A stretch of 64,000 nucleotides of DNA. It comes from Micromonospora chaiyaphumensis. GTDB taxonomy: Bacteria; Actinomycetota; Actinomycetes; Mycobacteriales; Micromonosporaceae. The stretch covers positions 991,512-1,055,511 of the forward strand of contig NZ_FMCS01000001.1 in the NCBI RefSeq assembly GCF_900091435.1. Direction: 5' to 3'. Below are positions 1 to 7,932 of the stretch, piece by piece (within the stretch, counting starts at the first letter, position 1; each line of letters begins with the position of its first letter). The notes beneath the pieces are model-generated. The model did no database searches and was not told the DNA's origin. It worked only from the letters and a program-made list of their open reading frames with translations. The translations under genes were made by a program, and so were the position numbers.

Positions 1-1
1 C

Positions 2-481
2 GACCGGGTGGTCGAGCGGTACTACCAGGGCTGGGCGGCCGAGCGCCCGTACGGGTACTGGGTCTGGGCGAACCTGGCGGCGCTGCTGCTCTCCGCCGGG
101 CCGGTGCTCGGTCCGGCGCTGCGCCGCACGGCGCTCGCGGCTCGGGCCGCCTGGCGGTCACCCGGCGCCGCGCCGGACGGCCCCCGCGATGACCAGGTGC
201 CCGGCCGGCCGGACGACGGGCTCGGCGTCACCGTCCGGCTCGCCCGGCCGTGGTCCGCGCTCGGGCCGACCGTGCTGCTGCCGGCCGCCGCGGCGCTGGC
301 CGTGGCCGCCGCCGACCTGTCCGGGATGAGCAAGGCCGAGGTGGAACGGATCTGGCTGCCGTTCGCGGTCTGGCTCCTGGCCGCCGTGGCACACCTGCCC
401 GCGCCGACCCGCCGCTGGTGGCTGGCCGCCCAGGCCGTCACCGCGCTGGCCGTCAACCACCTGCTCTTCACGGTCTCCTGA
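2..481 (+). CDS. C-terminal part of an integral membrane protein (partial)
   Basis: The frame is open to the left edge, so the gene starts outside the window and the first GTG seen here is probably internal. The remaining roughly 160 residues hold three hydrophobic stretches: around residues 20-40, after the Leu-Gly-Pro-Thr near residue 95, and at the very C-terminus. A Ser-Lys-Ala-Glu-Val-Glu-Arg-Ile-Trp-Leu-Pro stretch precedes the last helices. Such a tail is familiar from actinobacterial multi-pass membrane proteins that resemble lipid-linked sugar transferases, but the catalytic half is not visible. The function is therefore not assigned. It ends convergently with the epimerase gene, with a hairpin in between. 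Confidence 0.6.
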   Translation, partial: DRVVERYYQGWAAERPYGYWVWANLAALLLSAGPVLGPALRRTALAARAAWRSPGAAPDGPRDDQVPGRPDDGLGVTVRLARPWSALGPTVLLPAAAALAVAAADLSGMSKAEVERIWLPFAVWLLAAVAHLPAPTRRWWLAAQAVTALAVNHLLFTVS

Positions 482-505
482 CCACGCGCGCCTCGGCCGC
501 CCGGG

Positions 506-546
506 CGATCATGAGGTTGGCGGATCGCCGCCCAACCTCATGATCG
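506..546. terminator. Perfect 15-bp inverted repeat between convergent genes
   Basis: The arms at 506-520 and 532-546 are perfect reverse complements with an 11-base loop. The stem contains ATGAGGTTGG, which is less GC-rich than the surroundings. No T-run follows on either strand, as is common in high-GC actinobacteria. It lies between two genes whose 3' ends face each other, so a bidirectional terminator is the simplest reading. Confidence 0.65.
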
Positions 547-565
547 ACGGCAGCGGACGGGCGGG

Positions 566-1627
566 TCAGGCGGGCAGGGCGGCGGGTTCGCGGAGGGGGT
601 CGCTGGCGAAGGCGGTCACGCCGTCGGCGAAGGCCACCCGGGCGGTGTAGCCGAGCAGGTCGCGGGCCCGGGTGGGATCGGCCACCACGTGCCGGACATC
701 CGCCGCCCGGGCGCCGCCGACCACCTCCGGCGCGGGCCCGTCCATCGCGCGGGCCAGCGCGGCGGCCAGGTCGCCGACGGTGTGCGGCTCGCCGGAGCAG
801 ACGTTCACCGGGACCAGACCGTCCGGGATGGGCGCGGTGAGCGCCAGCAGGTTGGCCCGGGCGACGTCGGTGACGTGCACGAAGTCGCGGCGCTGGCCGC
901 CGTCCTCGTACACCAGCGGCGGCCGGCCGCCGGCCAGCGCCGAACGGAACAGCGAGGCGACCCCGGCGTACGGGGTGTCGCGGGGCATCCGGGGGCCGTA
1001 GACGTTGTGGTAGCGCAGCGCCCACACCCCGCCCCCGGTCTGCCGTGCCCAGGCCGCCGCGTAGTGCTCCTGGGCGAGCTTGCTGGCCGCGTACGTGCTG
1101 CGCGGCTCCAGCGGGGCGTCCTCGGGGACCAGGGCCGGGTCGAGGGTGCCGCCGCAGGCGGGGCAGGTGGGGTCGTACCGGCCGGCGGCCAGGTCGGCGG
1201 CCCGGCGCGGGGCGGGGCGGACCACGCCGTGCCGGGCGCACGTGTAGCGGCCCTCGCCGTAGACCACCATCGAGCTGGCCAGCACCAGCCGCGACACCCC
1301 GGCCCGGTGCATGGCGGCCAGCAGCACCGCCGTGCCGTGGTCGTTGTGGCCGGCGTACGCGGGGGCGTCGGAGGGGTCCAGCCCGTGCCCCACCATGGCG
1401 GCCTGGTGGCAGACCGCGTCCACCCCCGACAGCAGCCGGTCCAGCAACGCGGCGTCGCGGACGTCGCCCACCACCGGGTCGTGCCGGCGCGCCCACTCGG
1501 GCAGCGTGCCGCCGTGCGCCTGGGGCAGCAGCGCGTCGAGGCAGACCGGCTCGTGGCCCTCGGCGGCCAGCAGGTCGGCGATCTGCGATCCGATGAAACC
1601 GGCGGCGCCGGTGACCAGTACCCGCAT
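566..1627 (-). CDS. NAD-dependent epimerase/dehydratase, probably dTDP-L-rhamnose 4-epimerase-like
   Basis: This extended short-chain dehydrogenase of 353 residues should interconvert nucleotide-activated sugars in the cytoplasm. The N-terminal Rossmann motif G-A-A-G-F-I-G sits at residues 7-13. The catalytic Ser is in L-A-S-S-M near 118 and the Tyr-x3-Lys pair is Y179/K183. Between the Ser and the Tyr lies an insertion with Cys130, His133 and C-P-A-C at 155-158, which looks like a small zinc-ribbon. I associate this insertion with proteins annotated as dTDP-L-rhamnose 4-epimerase rather than classical GalE, but the exact substrate is inference. The ATG start directly follows the dinucleotide motif spacing usual for the family. 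The upstream region is shared with the divergent molybdo-oxidoreductase operon. Confidence 0.8.
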   Translation of the reverse strand: MRVLVTGAAGFIGSQIADLLAAEGHEPVCLDALLPQAHGGTLPEWARRHDPVVGDVRDAALLDRLLSGVDAVCHQAAMVGHGLDPSDAPAYAGHNDHGTAVLLAAMHRAGVSRLVLASSMVVYGEGRYTCARHGVVRPAPRRAADLAAGRYDPTCPACGGTLDPALVPEDAPLEPRSTYAASKLAQEHYAAAWARQTGGGVWALRYHNVYGPRMPRDTPYAGVASLFRSALAGGRPPLVYEDGGQRRDFVHVTDVARANLLALTAPIPDGLVPVNVCSGEPHTVGDLAAALARAMDGPAPEVVGGARAADVRHVVADPTRARDLLGYTARVAFADGVTAFASDPLREPAALPA

Positions 1628-1689
1628 TCGGCCAGGCTAGGGCACCGGGCGGCCCCGGTCGGGCGGTTCGCGGCGGACGTCAGCGGTCC

Positions 1690-1722
1690 GTAAGGGACGG
1701 CGGCGGTAAGGGTTCGGTAATG
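1690..1722 (+). promoter_or_regulatory. Tandem GTAAGGG-type repeats upstream of the oxidoreductase operon
   Basis: GTAAGGG occurs at 1690-1696 and 1706-1712, and a related GTAATG at 1717-1722, so two of the units are 11 bp apart (one helical turn). The repeats lie in the 190-bp space between the divergent epimerase and oxidoreductase genes, about 100 bp before the GTG of the latter. Head-to-tail repeats with that spacing are typical of response-regulator sites. No factor can be named from sequence alone. Confidence 0.35.
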
Positions 1723-1818
1723 CCGCGAAACGGACCGGTGGGCGGTCCCGGCGTCTAGCGTCCTGCTGAGGGGACCACCGGGAACGGGGTGGCCCCGGAC
1801 CGCTGATCAGGAGGAGAC

Positions 1819-3138
1819 GTGCCCGCCAGCCCACCCCCACCGGACGACGCGCCGTCGGCCGCACCGGCGGCCCTGTGGGCCGGGCTGGCCCGGCACCGGC
1901 CGCCCGGGGTCGACGCCGTCGACCGGGCCTGGCGCAGCCCGGTCCGCGGACCGTGGCTGACCTCGGTGTTCGGCGCCGTTCTGCTGGCCACCCTGCCCCT
2001 GGTGATCGTGACCGGGCTGCTCGACTGGATCGCCTACGGTCCCCGACTCGGCCAGGCGTTGCCCCGGGACGTGGGCTGGCTGCACCCGCCGGTGTTCGAC
2101 TGGCCGACCCGGCCCGCCTGGCTGTTCCGGGTGACCCAGGGGCTGCACGTGACGCTCGGGATCATGCTGGTGCCGGTGGTGCTGGGCAAGCTCTGGTCGG
2201 TGGTGCCCAAGCTCTTCGACTGGCCGCCGGCCCGCTCGGCCGCGCAACTGCTGGAGCGGCTGTCGCTGCTGCTGCTGGTCGGCGGCATCCTCTTCCAGAC
2301 GGCCACCGGGCTGCTCAACATCCAGTACGCCTACCTGTTCGGCTTCGACTTCTACACCGCGCACTGGTACGGCGCCTGGATCTTCACGGCGGCACTGGTC
2401 GTCCACGTGGTGATCAAGTTGCCCCGGATGGTCACCGCGCTGCGCGGGCCGGGCTTCGCGCGTACCCCGCTGGAGCGGACCCGGCCGGAGCCGGCGGATC
2501 CCGACGGCCTGGTGGCCCGGCGGCCCGGGCCGGCAACGATGAGCCGGCGCGGGGTGCTCGCCCTGGTCGGCGGCGGCGCACTGCTGCTGGCGGCGCTCAC
2601 CGTCGGGCAGAGCGTCGACGCGCTGCGCCGCACCGCGCTGCTGCTGCCGCGCGGCCGGCGGATCGGCGACGGGCCGACCGGCTTCCCGGTCAACCGCAGC
2701 GCCGCGGCGGCCGGGGTCACGCCCGAGCAGACCGGGCCGGGCTGGCGGCTCACCCTGCGCGCGGGCGATCGCACGGTCGCCCTGGACCGGGCCCGGCTGC
2801 TCGCCCTGGCGCAGCACACGGCCGTCCTGCCGGTCGCCTGCGTGGAGGGGTGGTCCACCACGCAGACCTGGACCGGGGTCCGGCTGCGCGACCTGGCCGA
2901 CCTTGTCGGGCCGGTCGATCCGACCACCGCCCGGGTCCGGTCGCTGGAGCGCGCCGGGCTGTTCCGCGAGGCCGTCCTGCACGGCGGCCAGGTGACCGAC
3001 CCGGACGCGCTGCTCGCCCTGCGGGTCAACGGCGTCGACCTGAGCCTGGACCACGGCTATCCGGCACGGATCATCGTGCCGGCGCTGCCCGGCGTGCACT
3101 GCACGAAGTGGGTGGCGGAGATCGCGTTCGATGGCTAG
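1819..3138 (+). CDS. Membrane cytochrome b-type / molybdopterin-dependent oxidoreductase fusion
   Basis: A 439-residue protein with two parts. The N-terminal half has about four transmembrane helices (48-71, 105-125, 147-167, 185-202) carrying histidines such as H110 and H196 that could bind heme b. A fifth helix (244-262) anchors a C-terminal sulfite-oxidase/YedY-type molybdopterin domain. Within it, L-P-V-A-C-V-E-G-W places Cys341 where the molybdenum-ligating cysteine lies in this family. The domain probably faces outside and exchanges electrons with the membrane heme. The substrate is unknown. The GTG start is supported by AGGAGG a few bases upstream. The gene overlaps the next one by 8 bp, so the two are translated together. 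Confidence 0.8.
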   Translation: MPASPPPPDDAPSAAPAALWAGLARHRPPGVDAVDRAWRSPVRGPWLTSVFGAVLLATLPLVIVTGLLDWIAYGPRLGQALPRDVGWLHPPVFDWPTRPAWLFRVTQGLHVTLGIMLVPVVLGKLWSVVPKLFDWPPARSAAQLLERLSLLLLVGGILFQTATGLLNIQYAYLFGFDFYTAHWYGAWIFTAALVVHVVIKLPRMVTALRGPGFARTPLERTRPEPADPDGLVARRPGPATMSRRGVLALVGGGALLLAALTVGQSVDALRRTALLLPRGRRIGDGPTGFPVNRSAAAAGVTPEQTGPGWRLTLRAGDRTVALDRARLLALAQHTAVLPVACVEGWSTTQTWTGVRLRDLADLVGPVDPTTARVRSLERAGLFREAVLHGGQVTDPDALLALRVNGVDLSLDHGYPARIIVPALPGVHCTKWVAEIAFDG

Positions 3139-3598
3139 GTTCCGGCGTGCCTACGGCGCGGCGCCCTGGCACCTGCTGCTCCTGGCCGGCTGCTTCGCGG
3201 TCACCGGCTGGATCGCACTGCGGCTGGCCGGCGGGGCGTCGGCCGGCCGGATGCTGCTCTGGTTCCTCGGCGCGGTGATCGCGCACGATCTGGTCCTCTT
3301 CCCCGTGTACGCGTCGCTCGACCGGGTGCTGCGCGGTGCCCTCGGCCGGGGTGGCGTCCCGTCGCCGCTGAACCACGTCCGGGTCCCGGCGCTCGGCGCC
3401 GGCCTGCTGTTCCTGGTCTACCTTCCCGGGATCCTCGGGCTCGGTGACGGCACCTACCTGGCGGCGACCGGCCTGGAGCCCCGGGTGCTGCTGGGCCGGT
3501 GGCTGGCCGTCAGCGGCGTGCTCTTCGGCGTGAGCGCGCTGCTCTACGCCGCCCGCCGGCTGGCCCACCGCCGGCGACCCTCGCGGCCCGCCGGTTGA
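3131..3598 (+). CDS. Small integral membrane protein coupled to the molybdo-oxidoreductase
   Basis: A 155-residue protein with four hydrophobic segments (about 14-33, 40-60, 85-105 and 122-140) and a basic, Arg-rich C-terminus. Its ATG lies inside the last codons of the preceding oxidoreductase gene, which implies translational coupling and a shared role, for instance as a membrane subunit or assembly partner. I do not recognise a catalytic motif. The histidine in I-A-H-D near residue 57 is a possible ligand. The assignment as partner protein rests on the overlap only. Confidence 0.7.
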   Translation: MARFRRAYGAAPWHLLLLAGCFAVTGWIALRLAGGASAGRMLLWFLGAVIAHDLVLFPVYASLDRVLRGALGRGGVPSPLNHVRVPALGAGLLFLVYLPGILGLGDGTYLAATGLEPRVLLGRWLAVSGVLFGVSALLYAARRLAHRRRPSRPAG

Positions 3599-3645
3599 TC
3601 GGTTTACTGTGTGGGGCCATCGCCCCTCGAGACCGTGAGAGCCGC

Positions 3646-5214
3646 ATGAGCATCCGCGTGTACCGCAACGCCGCCATCCACACGGGAGACCGTCGCAACC
3701 CGGTGGCCGAGGCCATGGCCGTGGACGGCGACCGCCTGCTGGCCGTCGGCGGGGAGGCGGAGGTGCGCGAGGCCGCGGGCCGGGGAGCGGACCTGATCGA
3801 CCTGGAGGGCGCCGCCGTGCTCCCCGGGCTCTACGACGCCCACATCCACACCGCGCAGTACGCGCAGAGCCGGGGCGCCGTCGACCTGCGCGGGGCGCGC
3901 AGCCTGGACGAGGCCCTCGCCATGGTGGCCGCCCACGCGGTGCGGCTGCGGCCGGGCGCCTGGCTGTTCGGCGGCCGGTGGAACAGCAACACCTGGGATC
4001 CGCCGGCGCAGCCGGACCGGTACGCCCTGGACTCGGTCTGTCCCGACCTGCCGGTCGCGCTGCCGAGCGTGGACGGCCACACGGTGTGGGCCAACTCCGC
4101 GGCCCTGCGGCTGGCCGGGATCGACGCGAGCACTCCCGATCCGGTGGGCGGCGAGATCGTGCGGGACGCGAGCGGCGGGCCGACCGGCATCCTGCGCGAG
4201 ACGGCCTCGGACCGGCTGCGCGACCTCATGGTCTCCCCCGACCTGCGCGACCTGCTGCGCACCGGGCAGGAGGCATTGCTCGGGCTGGGCCTGACCAGCG
4301 TGCACGACATCGACGGGGAGGACTGCCGGGCCGCCTACCTCGCGCTGCGCGACGCGGGTGAGCTGAAGTTGCGCGTCCACAAGGCCATCCCGATGGCGCA
4401 CCTGGAGGCGGCCGTCGCCGAGGGCCGACGCACCGGGCAGGGCGACGACTGGATCCGCACCGGGCCTGTGAAGATCTTCAGCGACGGGGCGCTCGGCTCG
4501 CACACCTGCCACATGAGCCGGCCCTTCGCCGGCGAGCACGGCAACGTGGGCATCGCGGTCACCCCGTACGAGGATCTGGTCGAGATGTTCACCCGCGCGG
4601 CGGGTGCCGGCATCGCGGTGGCCACGCACGCCATCGGCGACCGGGCCAACCACCTGGTCATCGACGCCTACGAGGCGGCCGGCCGCACACCGGGGCTGCG
4701 GCACCGCATCGAGCACGCCCAGCACCTGCGCCCCGCCGACCTGGCCCGGATGGCGACCCTGGGCATCGTCGCCTCGATGCAGCCGGTGCACTGCACCAGC
4801 GACATCGACCTGGTCGACTCCCTGCTGGCCGGCCACGACCTGGCCTCCTACGCCTGGCGCGGCATGCTCGACGCCGGCGTCACGCTGGCGTTCGGCTCCG
4901 ACGCCCCCGTCGAAGACCCCAACCCCTTCGCCGCGCTGTACGCCGCGGTGACGCGAGCGCGCCCCGACGGCACGCCGGCCGGCGGCTGGCAGCCCGGCCA
5001 GCGGCTGAGCATGGCCGAGGCGATCAGCGCCCACACCCTGGGCGCCGCCGCCGCGGCCGGCGAGCAGGACCACAAGGGCACCCTCGCGCCCGGCAAGCTC
5101 GCCGACTTCATCGCGGTCGACACCGACCCCTACCGGGAGTCGCCGGAGGCGGTCCTGCGCACCGCGGTCCTCACGACCGTCGTCGGCGGCGAGATCCGCT
5201 GGCAGCAGTCGTGA
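3646..5214 (+). CDS. YtcJ-type amidohydrolase (amidohydrolase 3 family)
   Basis: Metal-dependent hydrolase of 522 residues, predicted to be cytoplasmic. The family signatures are all visible: the H-I-H metal motif at 66-68, F-S-D-G-A-L-G-S-H in the middle, A-T-H-A-I-G-D, R-I-E-H-A-Q, and the late F-G-S-D-A-P-V motif holding the catalytic Asp. Members hydrolyse amides, N-formyl groups or carbamates, and the substrate cannot be read from sequence. I place the start at the ATG at 3646 because the homologous region begins there. A longer frame reaches back into the previous gene without a ribosome site. The stop overlaps the next start (GTGA), so it is co-translated with a P1 peptidase, suggesting joint degradation of an amide or peptide substrate. 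Confidence 0.8.
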   Translation: MSIRVYRNAAIHTGDRRNPVAEAMAVDGDRLLAVGGEAEVREAAGRGADLIDLEGAAVLPGLYDAHIHTAQYAQSRGAVDLRGARSLDEALAMVAAHAVRLRPGAWLFGGRWNSNTWDPPAQPDRYALDSVCPDLPVALPSVDGHTVWANSAALRLAGIDASTPDPVGGEIVRDASGGPTGILRETASDRLRDLMVSPDLRDLLRTGQEALLGLGLTSVHDIDGEDCRAAYLALRDAGELKLRVHKAIPMAHLEAAVAEGRRTGQGDDWIRTGPVKIFSDGALGSHTCHMSRPFAGEHGNVGIAVTPYEDLVEMFTRAAGAGIAVATHAIGDRANHLVIDAYEAAGRTPGLRHRIEHAQHLRPADLARMATLGIVASMQPVHCTSDIDLVDSLLAGHDLASYAWRGMLDAGVTLAFGSDAPVEDPNPFAALYAAVTRARPDGTPAGGWQPGQRLSMAEAISAHTLGAAAAAGEQDHKGTLAPGKLADFIAVDTDPYRESPEAVLRTAVLTTVVGGEIRWQQS

Positions 5215-6260
5215 CGCAGCCGGGCCGGCGCGCCCGCGACCTCGGTGTCGTCGTCGGGCCGCTGCCGATCGGACGGCACAACGCGATCACCGACGTCGCC
5301 GGCGTGCTCGTGGGGCACACCACCGTCGACGACGGCGCCGACCTGCACACCGGCGTCACCGCGGTGGTGCCGGCGCAACTCGGCCCGCAGCGGTGGACCC
5401 TGCCGGCAGCCGTCTACACCGGCAACGGCTACGGGAAACTGGTCGGCTCGACCCAGGTCGACGAGCTCGGCGTCCTGGAGTCACCGATCGTCCTGACCGC
5501 CACGCTGTCGGTGTTCCGGGCGGCGGACGCGGTGCTGACCCACCTCATGCGGCGCCGGCCGGACGGCCTGTCGTTCAACCCGCTCGTGGGCGAGACCAAC
5601 GACGGTCACCTCTCGGACATCCGCCGGCGTCCGATCAGCGAGCGGCACGTGCTCGACGCCATCGACCGGGCCTCCGCACAGCCGCCCGCGGAGGGCTGCG
5701 TCGGGGCCGGCACCGGCACCACGGCGCTGGGCTACAAGGCGGGCATCGGCACGTCGTCCCGGGTGGTACGGACGGCGGATGCCCCGGTGACCGTGGGCGC
5801 CCTGGTGCAGGCCAACTTCGGCGGCGTACTGACCGTGCTGGGTGTCCCGCTGCCGGTCGACGAGCTGGTCCCGCAGGCCGACCGCACCGAGCCGCCCGGC
5901 AACTCCTGCATGATCCTGGTGGCCACCGACGCCGCCCTGGACGCCCGGCAGCTCGGGCGGCTCGCCCGCCGGGCCGTCTTCGCCATGGGGCGGGTCGGTG
6001 CCGCTTACACCAACGGCAGCGGCGACTACGCGATCGCGTTCAGCACCGCGGAGCCGGGCCGGCCGGCCATCCCCGACGCGCAGCTCGACCCGGTCTTCGC
6101 CGCCGTCCTGGACTCGGTCGAGGAGGCGCTGCTCAACTCACTCTTCGCCGCCACGACCACGCGCGGGGTGGGCGGCCGCACCAGTCACGCCGTGCCGCAC
6201 GAGGCCGCCGTGCGGCGGTTGGCCGCCGCCGGCCGGCTGGGCAGGCCCTCCCCTGACTGA
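5211..6260 (+). CDS. P1 family peptidase (DmpA/BapA-like aminopeptidase)
   Basis: A 349-residue member of the autocatalytically processed P1 (S58) peptidases, which cleave N-terminal residues from small peptides, including beta- or D-amino acid peptides. The precursor splits just before the nucleophilic serine. Here the sequence P-G-N-S-C-M-I-L-V-A-T-D places that residue at Ser232. The N-terminal N-A-I-T-D-V-A-G-V-x-V-G-H signature and the G-x-G-T-G-x3-L-G-Y-K-x-G-I-G-T-S-S region are also present. The GTG start overlaps the stop of the amidohydrolase gene. Together the two enzymes look like a small catabolic pair for an amide-containing metabolite. Confidence 0.85.
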   Translation: MTQPGRRARDLGVVVGPLPIGRHNAITDVAGVLVGHTTVDDGADLHTGVTAVVPAQLGPQRWTLPAAVYTGNGYGKLVGSTQVDELGVLESPIVLTATLSVFRAADAVLTHLMRRRPDGLSFNPLVGETNDGHLSDIRRRPISERHVLDAIDRASAQPPAEGCVGAGTGTTALGYKAGIGTSSRVVRTADAPVTVGALVQANFGGVLTVLGVPLPVDELVPQADRTEPPGNSCMILVATDAALDARQLGRLARRAVFAMGRVGAAYTNGSGDYAIAFSTAEPGRPAIPDAQLDPVFAAVLDSVEEALLNSLFAATTTRGVGGRTSHAVPHEAAVRRLAAAGRLGRPSPD

Positions 6261-6299
6261 CCGCTCAGCCCGGCAGGGGCTCACGCTACGCTCCGGCGT

Positions 6300-6674
6300 G
6301 TGACGATCGAGCAGGGGCCCAGCCCCGCATCGTTCCACCGGGGAGCGCGGAGAATCGGGTGGTCGGCGCTCGCGCTGTTCCTCGTCGCGCTCGCAGCCTT
6401 CGAGAGCCTCAAGTACGGCCTCTGGACCACGGTCGCCGCTCTGGTGCTCTTCGCGCTGCCCGACGTGACACGCCTCGCCGGCCTTCCCAGGTCAGGGCTG
6501 CTCCACCAGGCCGTCCACCGCGTGTGGATCCCGCTCGCGGTGCTGCTCGCCTACACCTTCGGGTCGATCGTGTGGCCTCCACTCTTCACCGCTGCCCTCG
6601 GCTGGCTCGCCCGCATCGCCGTCAACCGGATGTCGTCTCGCGATCCCGCCGGGATGCCGTCGCGGGCACCATGA
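6300..6674 (+). CDS. Small membrane protein, weakly DUF4260-like
   Basis: A 124-residue protein with three hydrophobic helices (about 20-38, 40-55, 75-110) separated by a short Pro-Asp-containing loop (A-L-P-D-V). The pattern, with a His-containing segment before the third helix, is reminiscent of DUF4260 membrane proteins, but the match is only by eye. The GTG start follows a weak Shine-Dalgarno. Its last 53 bases overlap the 3' end of the convergent MFS gene, so transcription of one may interfere with the other. Confidence 0.5.
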   Translation: MTIEQGPSPASFHRGARRIGWSALALFLVALAAFESLKYGLWTTVAALVLFALPDVTRLAGLPRSGLLHQAVHRVWIPLAVLLAYTFGSIVWPPLFTAALGWLARIAVNRMSSRDPAGMPSRAP

Positions 6675-7860
6675 ACGCCGTGCTCGCGGCTGCCCGGGTC
6701 TGCGGACCGCGGCGGGACAGCAGGCATCCGAGCAGCGCGGCGGCGAGGGCGGCCAGCCCGGCCGCCACGAAGCCACCCGCCGGCACGGAGGCGTCGATCG
6801 CGATCCCGACGACCGGTGATCCGAACGCGAAACCCGCGCTCTGCGCCGAGGACTGCAGGCCCGTGACCTCACCCCGCACGCCGGGCGGCGCCAGCCGGCT
6901 CACCGCGTCGGCCACCGCGGAGAGGGTCGGCGCCGTGAGGAGCCCGACGCCGACGACGGCCGCGCACAACCAGGGCCAGTCGTGGGCGAGCCCGGCGGGG
7001 ATGGTCACGAGCCCGAGGAGGCCGAGCAGCAGCCACGTGGGCAGCGGCCGGGGCAGCGCGCCGTAGATCAGCCCGCCGGCGACGGAGGCGCCGCCGAACA
7101 CGGCCACGACCACGGCGGCCCAGGACACCTGGCCTGCTTCCTGGAGCGTGGCGACGATGGCGAGGTCGACGCCGCTGAGCAGCGCCGTGGCGCCGAACGC
7201 CATGAGGAGTACGGCGAGAAGCCGGGCGTCCAGCCACTCCCGGCGCGGGGGCCGGCCCGCCGCGCCGGCGGCCGCCTCGCCCTCGGCCCGCAGCGGCGGG
7301 TTGAGCAGCGCGATCCCTGCTCCGCCGGCCGCGATCGCGGCGCCGACCAGCCACGCCACCACGCCGGGAGACGTCTCCGCCGCGGCCAGGATCACCAGGG
7401 CCGGACCCACGAGGTACGACAACTCGCCCTGCACCGACTCCAGCGCGAAGGCGGCCCGGCGGTGCCGTTCCGTCGTCATGGCGGCGATCGCCTGCCGGGT
7501 CACCGCCTGGGCCGGCACCATCGACAGACCCGCCACGAAGGCGGCGCCCAGCAGAATCCCGTACGGCAGGCTCGGCACGCTCAGCCAGAACACCACCTGC
7601 AGCACGACGGTTGCCAGGAGCACGGTACGCGGGCCCCGCCAGTCGATCATCCGGCCGAGCAGCGGCCCGCCGAGCGCCACCCCGGCGGTCAGCGCCGCCG
7701 CCACGCCGCCCGCCGCCGCGTAACTCAGGTCCAGGCCCAGCACGACATACAACGTCAGCGCCATCACGTCGGCCGTGATCGCGGCGCGGGCGAGCAGCGA
7801 GACGCCCAGCAACGACGCCATCCCCGGCACCGCGAGCACTTCCCGGTACTTCGTCACCAC
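6622..7860 (-). CDS. Major facilitator superfamily transporter
   Basis: A 412-residue membrane transporter with about 12 hydrophobic helices. It has the MFS loop motif G-R-M-I-D-W-R-G-P-R between helices 2 and 3, and a repeat of the fold in the second half after a hydrophilic Ala/Arg-rich linker near residues 190-205. The family exports drugs or metabolites by proton antiport. The direction and substrate here are inference. It starts with GTG-GTG, and either codon could be used. It is divergent from a LysR regulator with a dyad in the 68-bp gap, the usual arrangement for a regulator controlling its neighbouring exporter. Confidence 0.8.
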   Translation of the reverse strand: MVTKYREVLAVPGMASLLGVSLLARAAITADVMALTLYVVLGLDLSYAAAGGVAAALTAGVALGGPLLGRMIDWRGPRTVLLATVVLQVVFWLSVPSLPYGILLGAAFVAGLSMVPAQAVTRQAIAAMTTERHRRAAFALESVQGELSYLVGPALVILAAAETSPGVVAWLVGAAIAAGGAGIALLNPPLRAEGEAAAGAAGRPPRREWLDARLLAVLLMAFGATALLSGVDLAIVATLQEAGQVSWAAVVVAVFGGASVAGGLIYGALPRPLPTWLLLGLLGLVTIPAGLAHDWPWLCAAVVGVGLLTAPTLSAVADAVSRLAPPGVRGEVTGLQSSAQSAGFAFGSPVVGIAIDASVPAGGFVAAGLAALAAALLGCLLSRRGPQTRAAASTAFMVPATASRRDRETTSG

Positions 7861-7883
7861 ACGACGCTAGATCCGTCTCCAGG

Positions 7884-7932
7884 CCATAGGAAGTGCTTAA
7901 CTCGTTGGAGCCGGCATAATGCTTCCTTATGG
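7884..7932. promoter_or_regulatory. Dyad in the LysR/MFS divergent promoter
   Basis: CCATAGGAAG at 7884-7893 is mirrored by CTTCCTTATGG at 7922-7932, with one extra T. The right arm covers the ATG of the lysR-type gene. The AGGAAG cores are separated by about 28 bp. An imperfect, interrupted dyad between divergent genes fits a LysR-type recognition/activation site, and autorepression would be natural because the start codon is covered. Confidence 0.4.
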
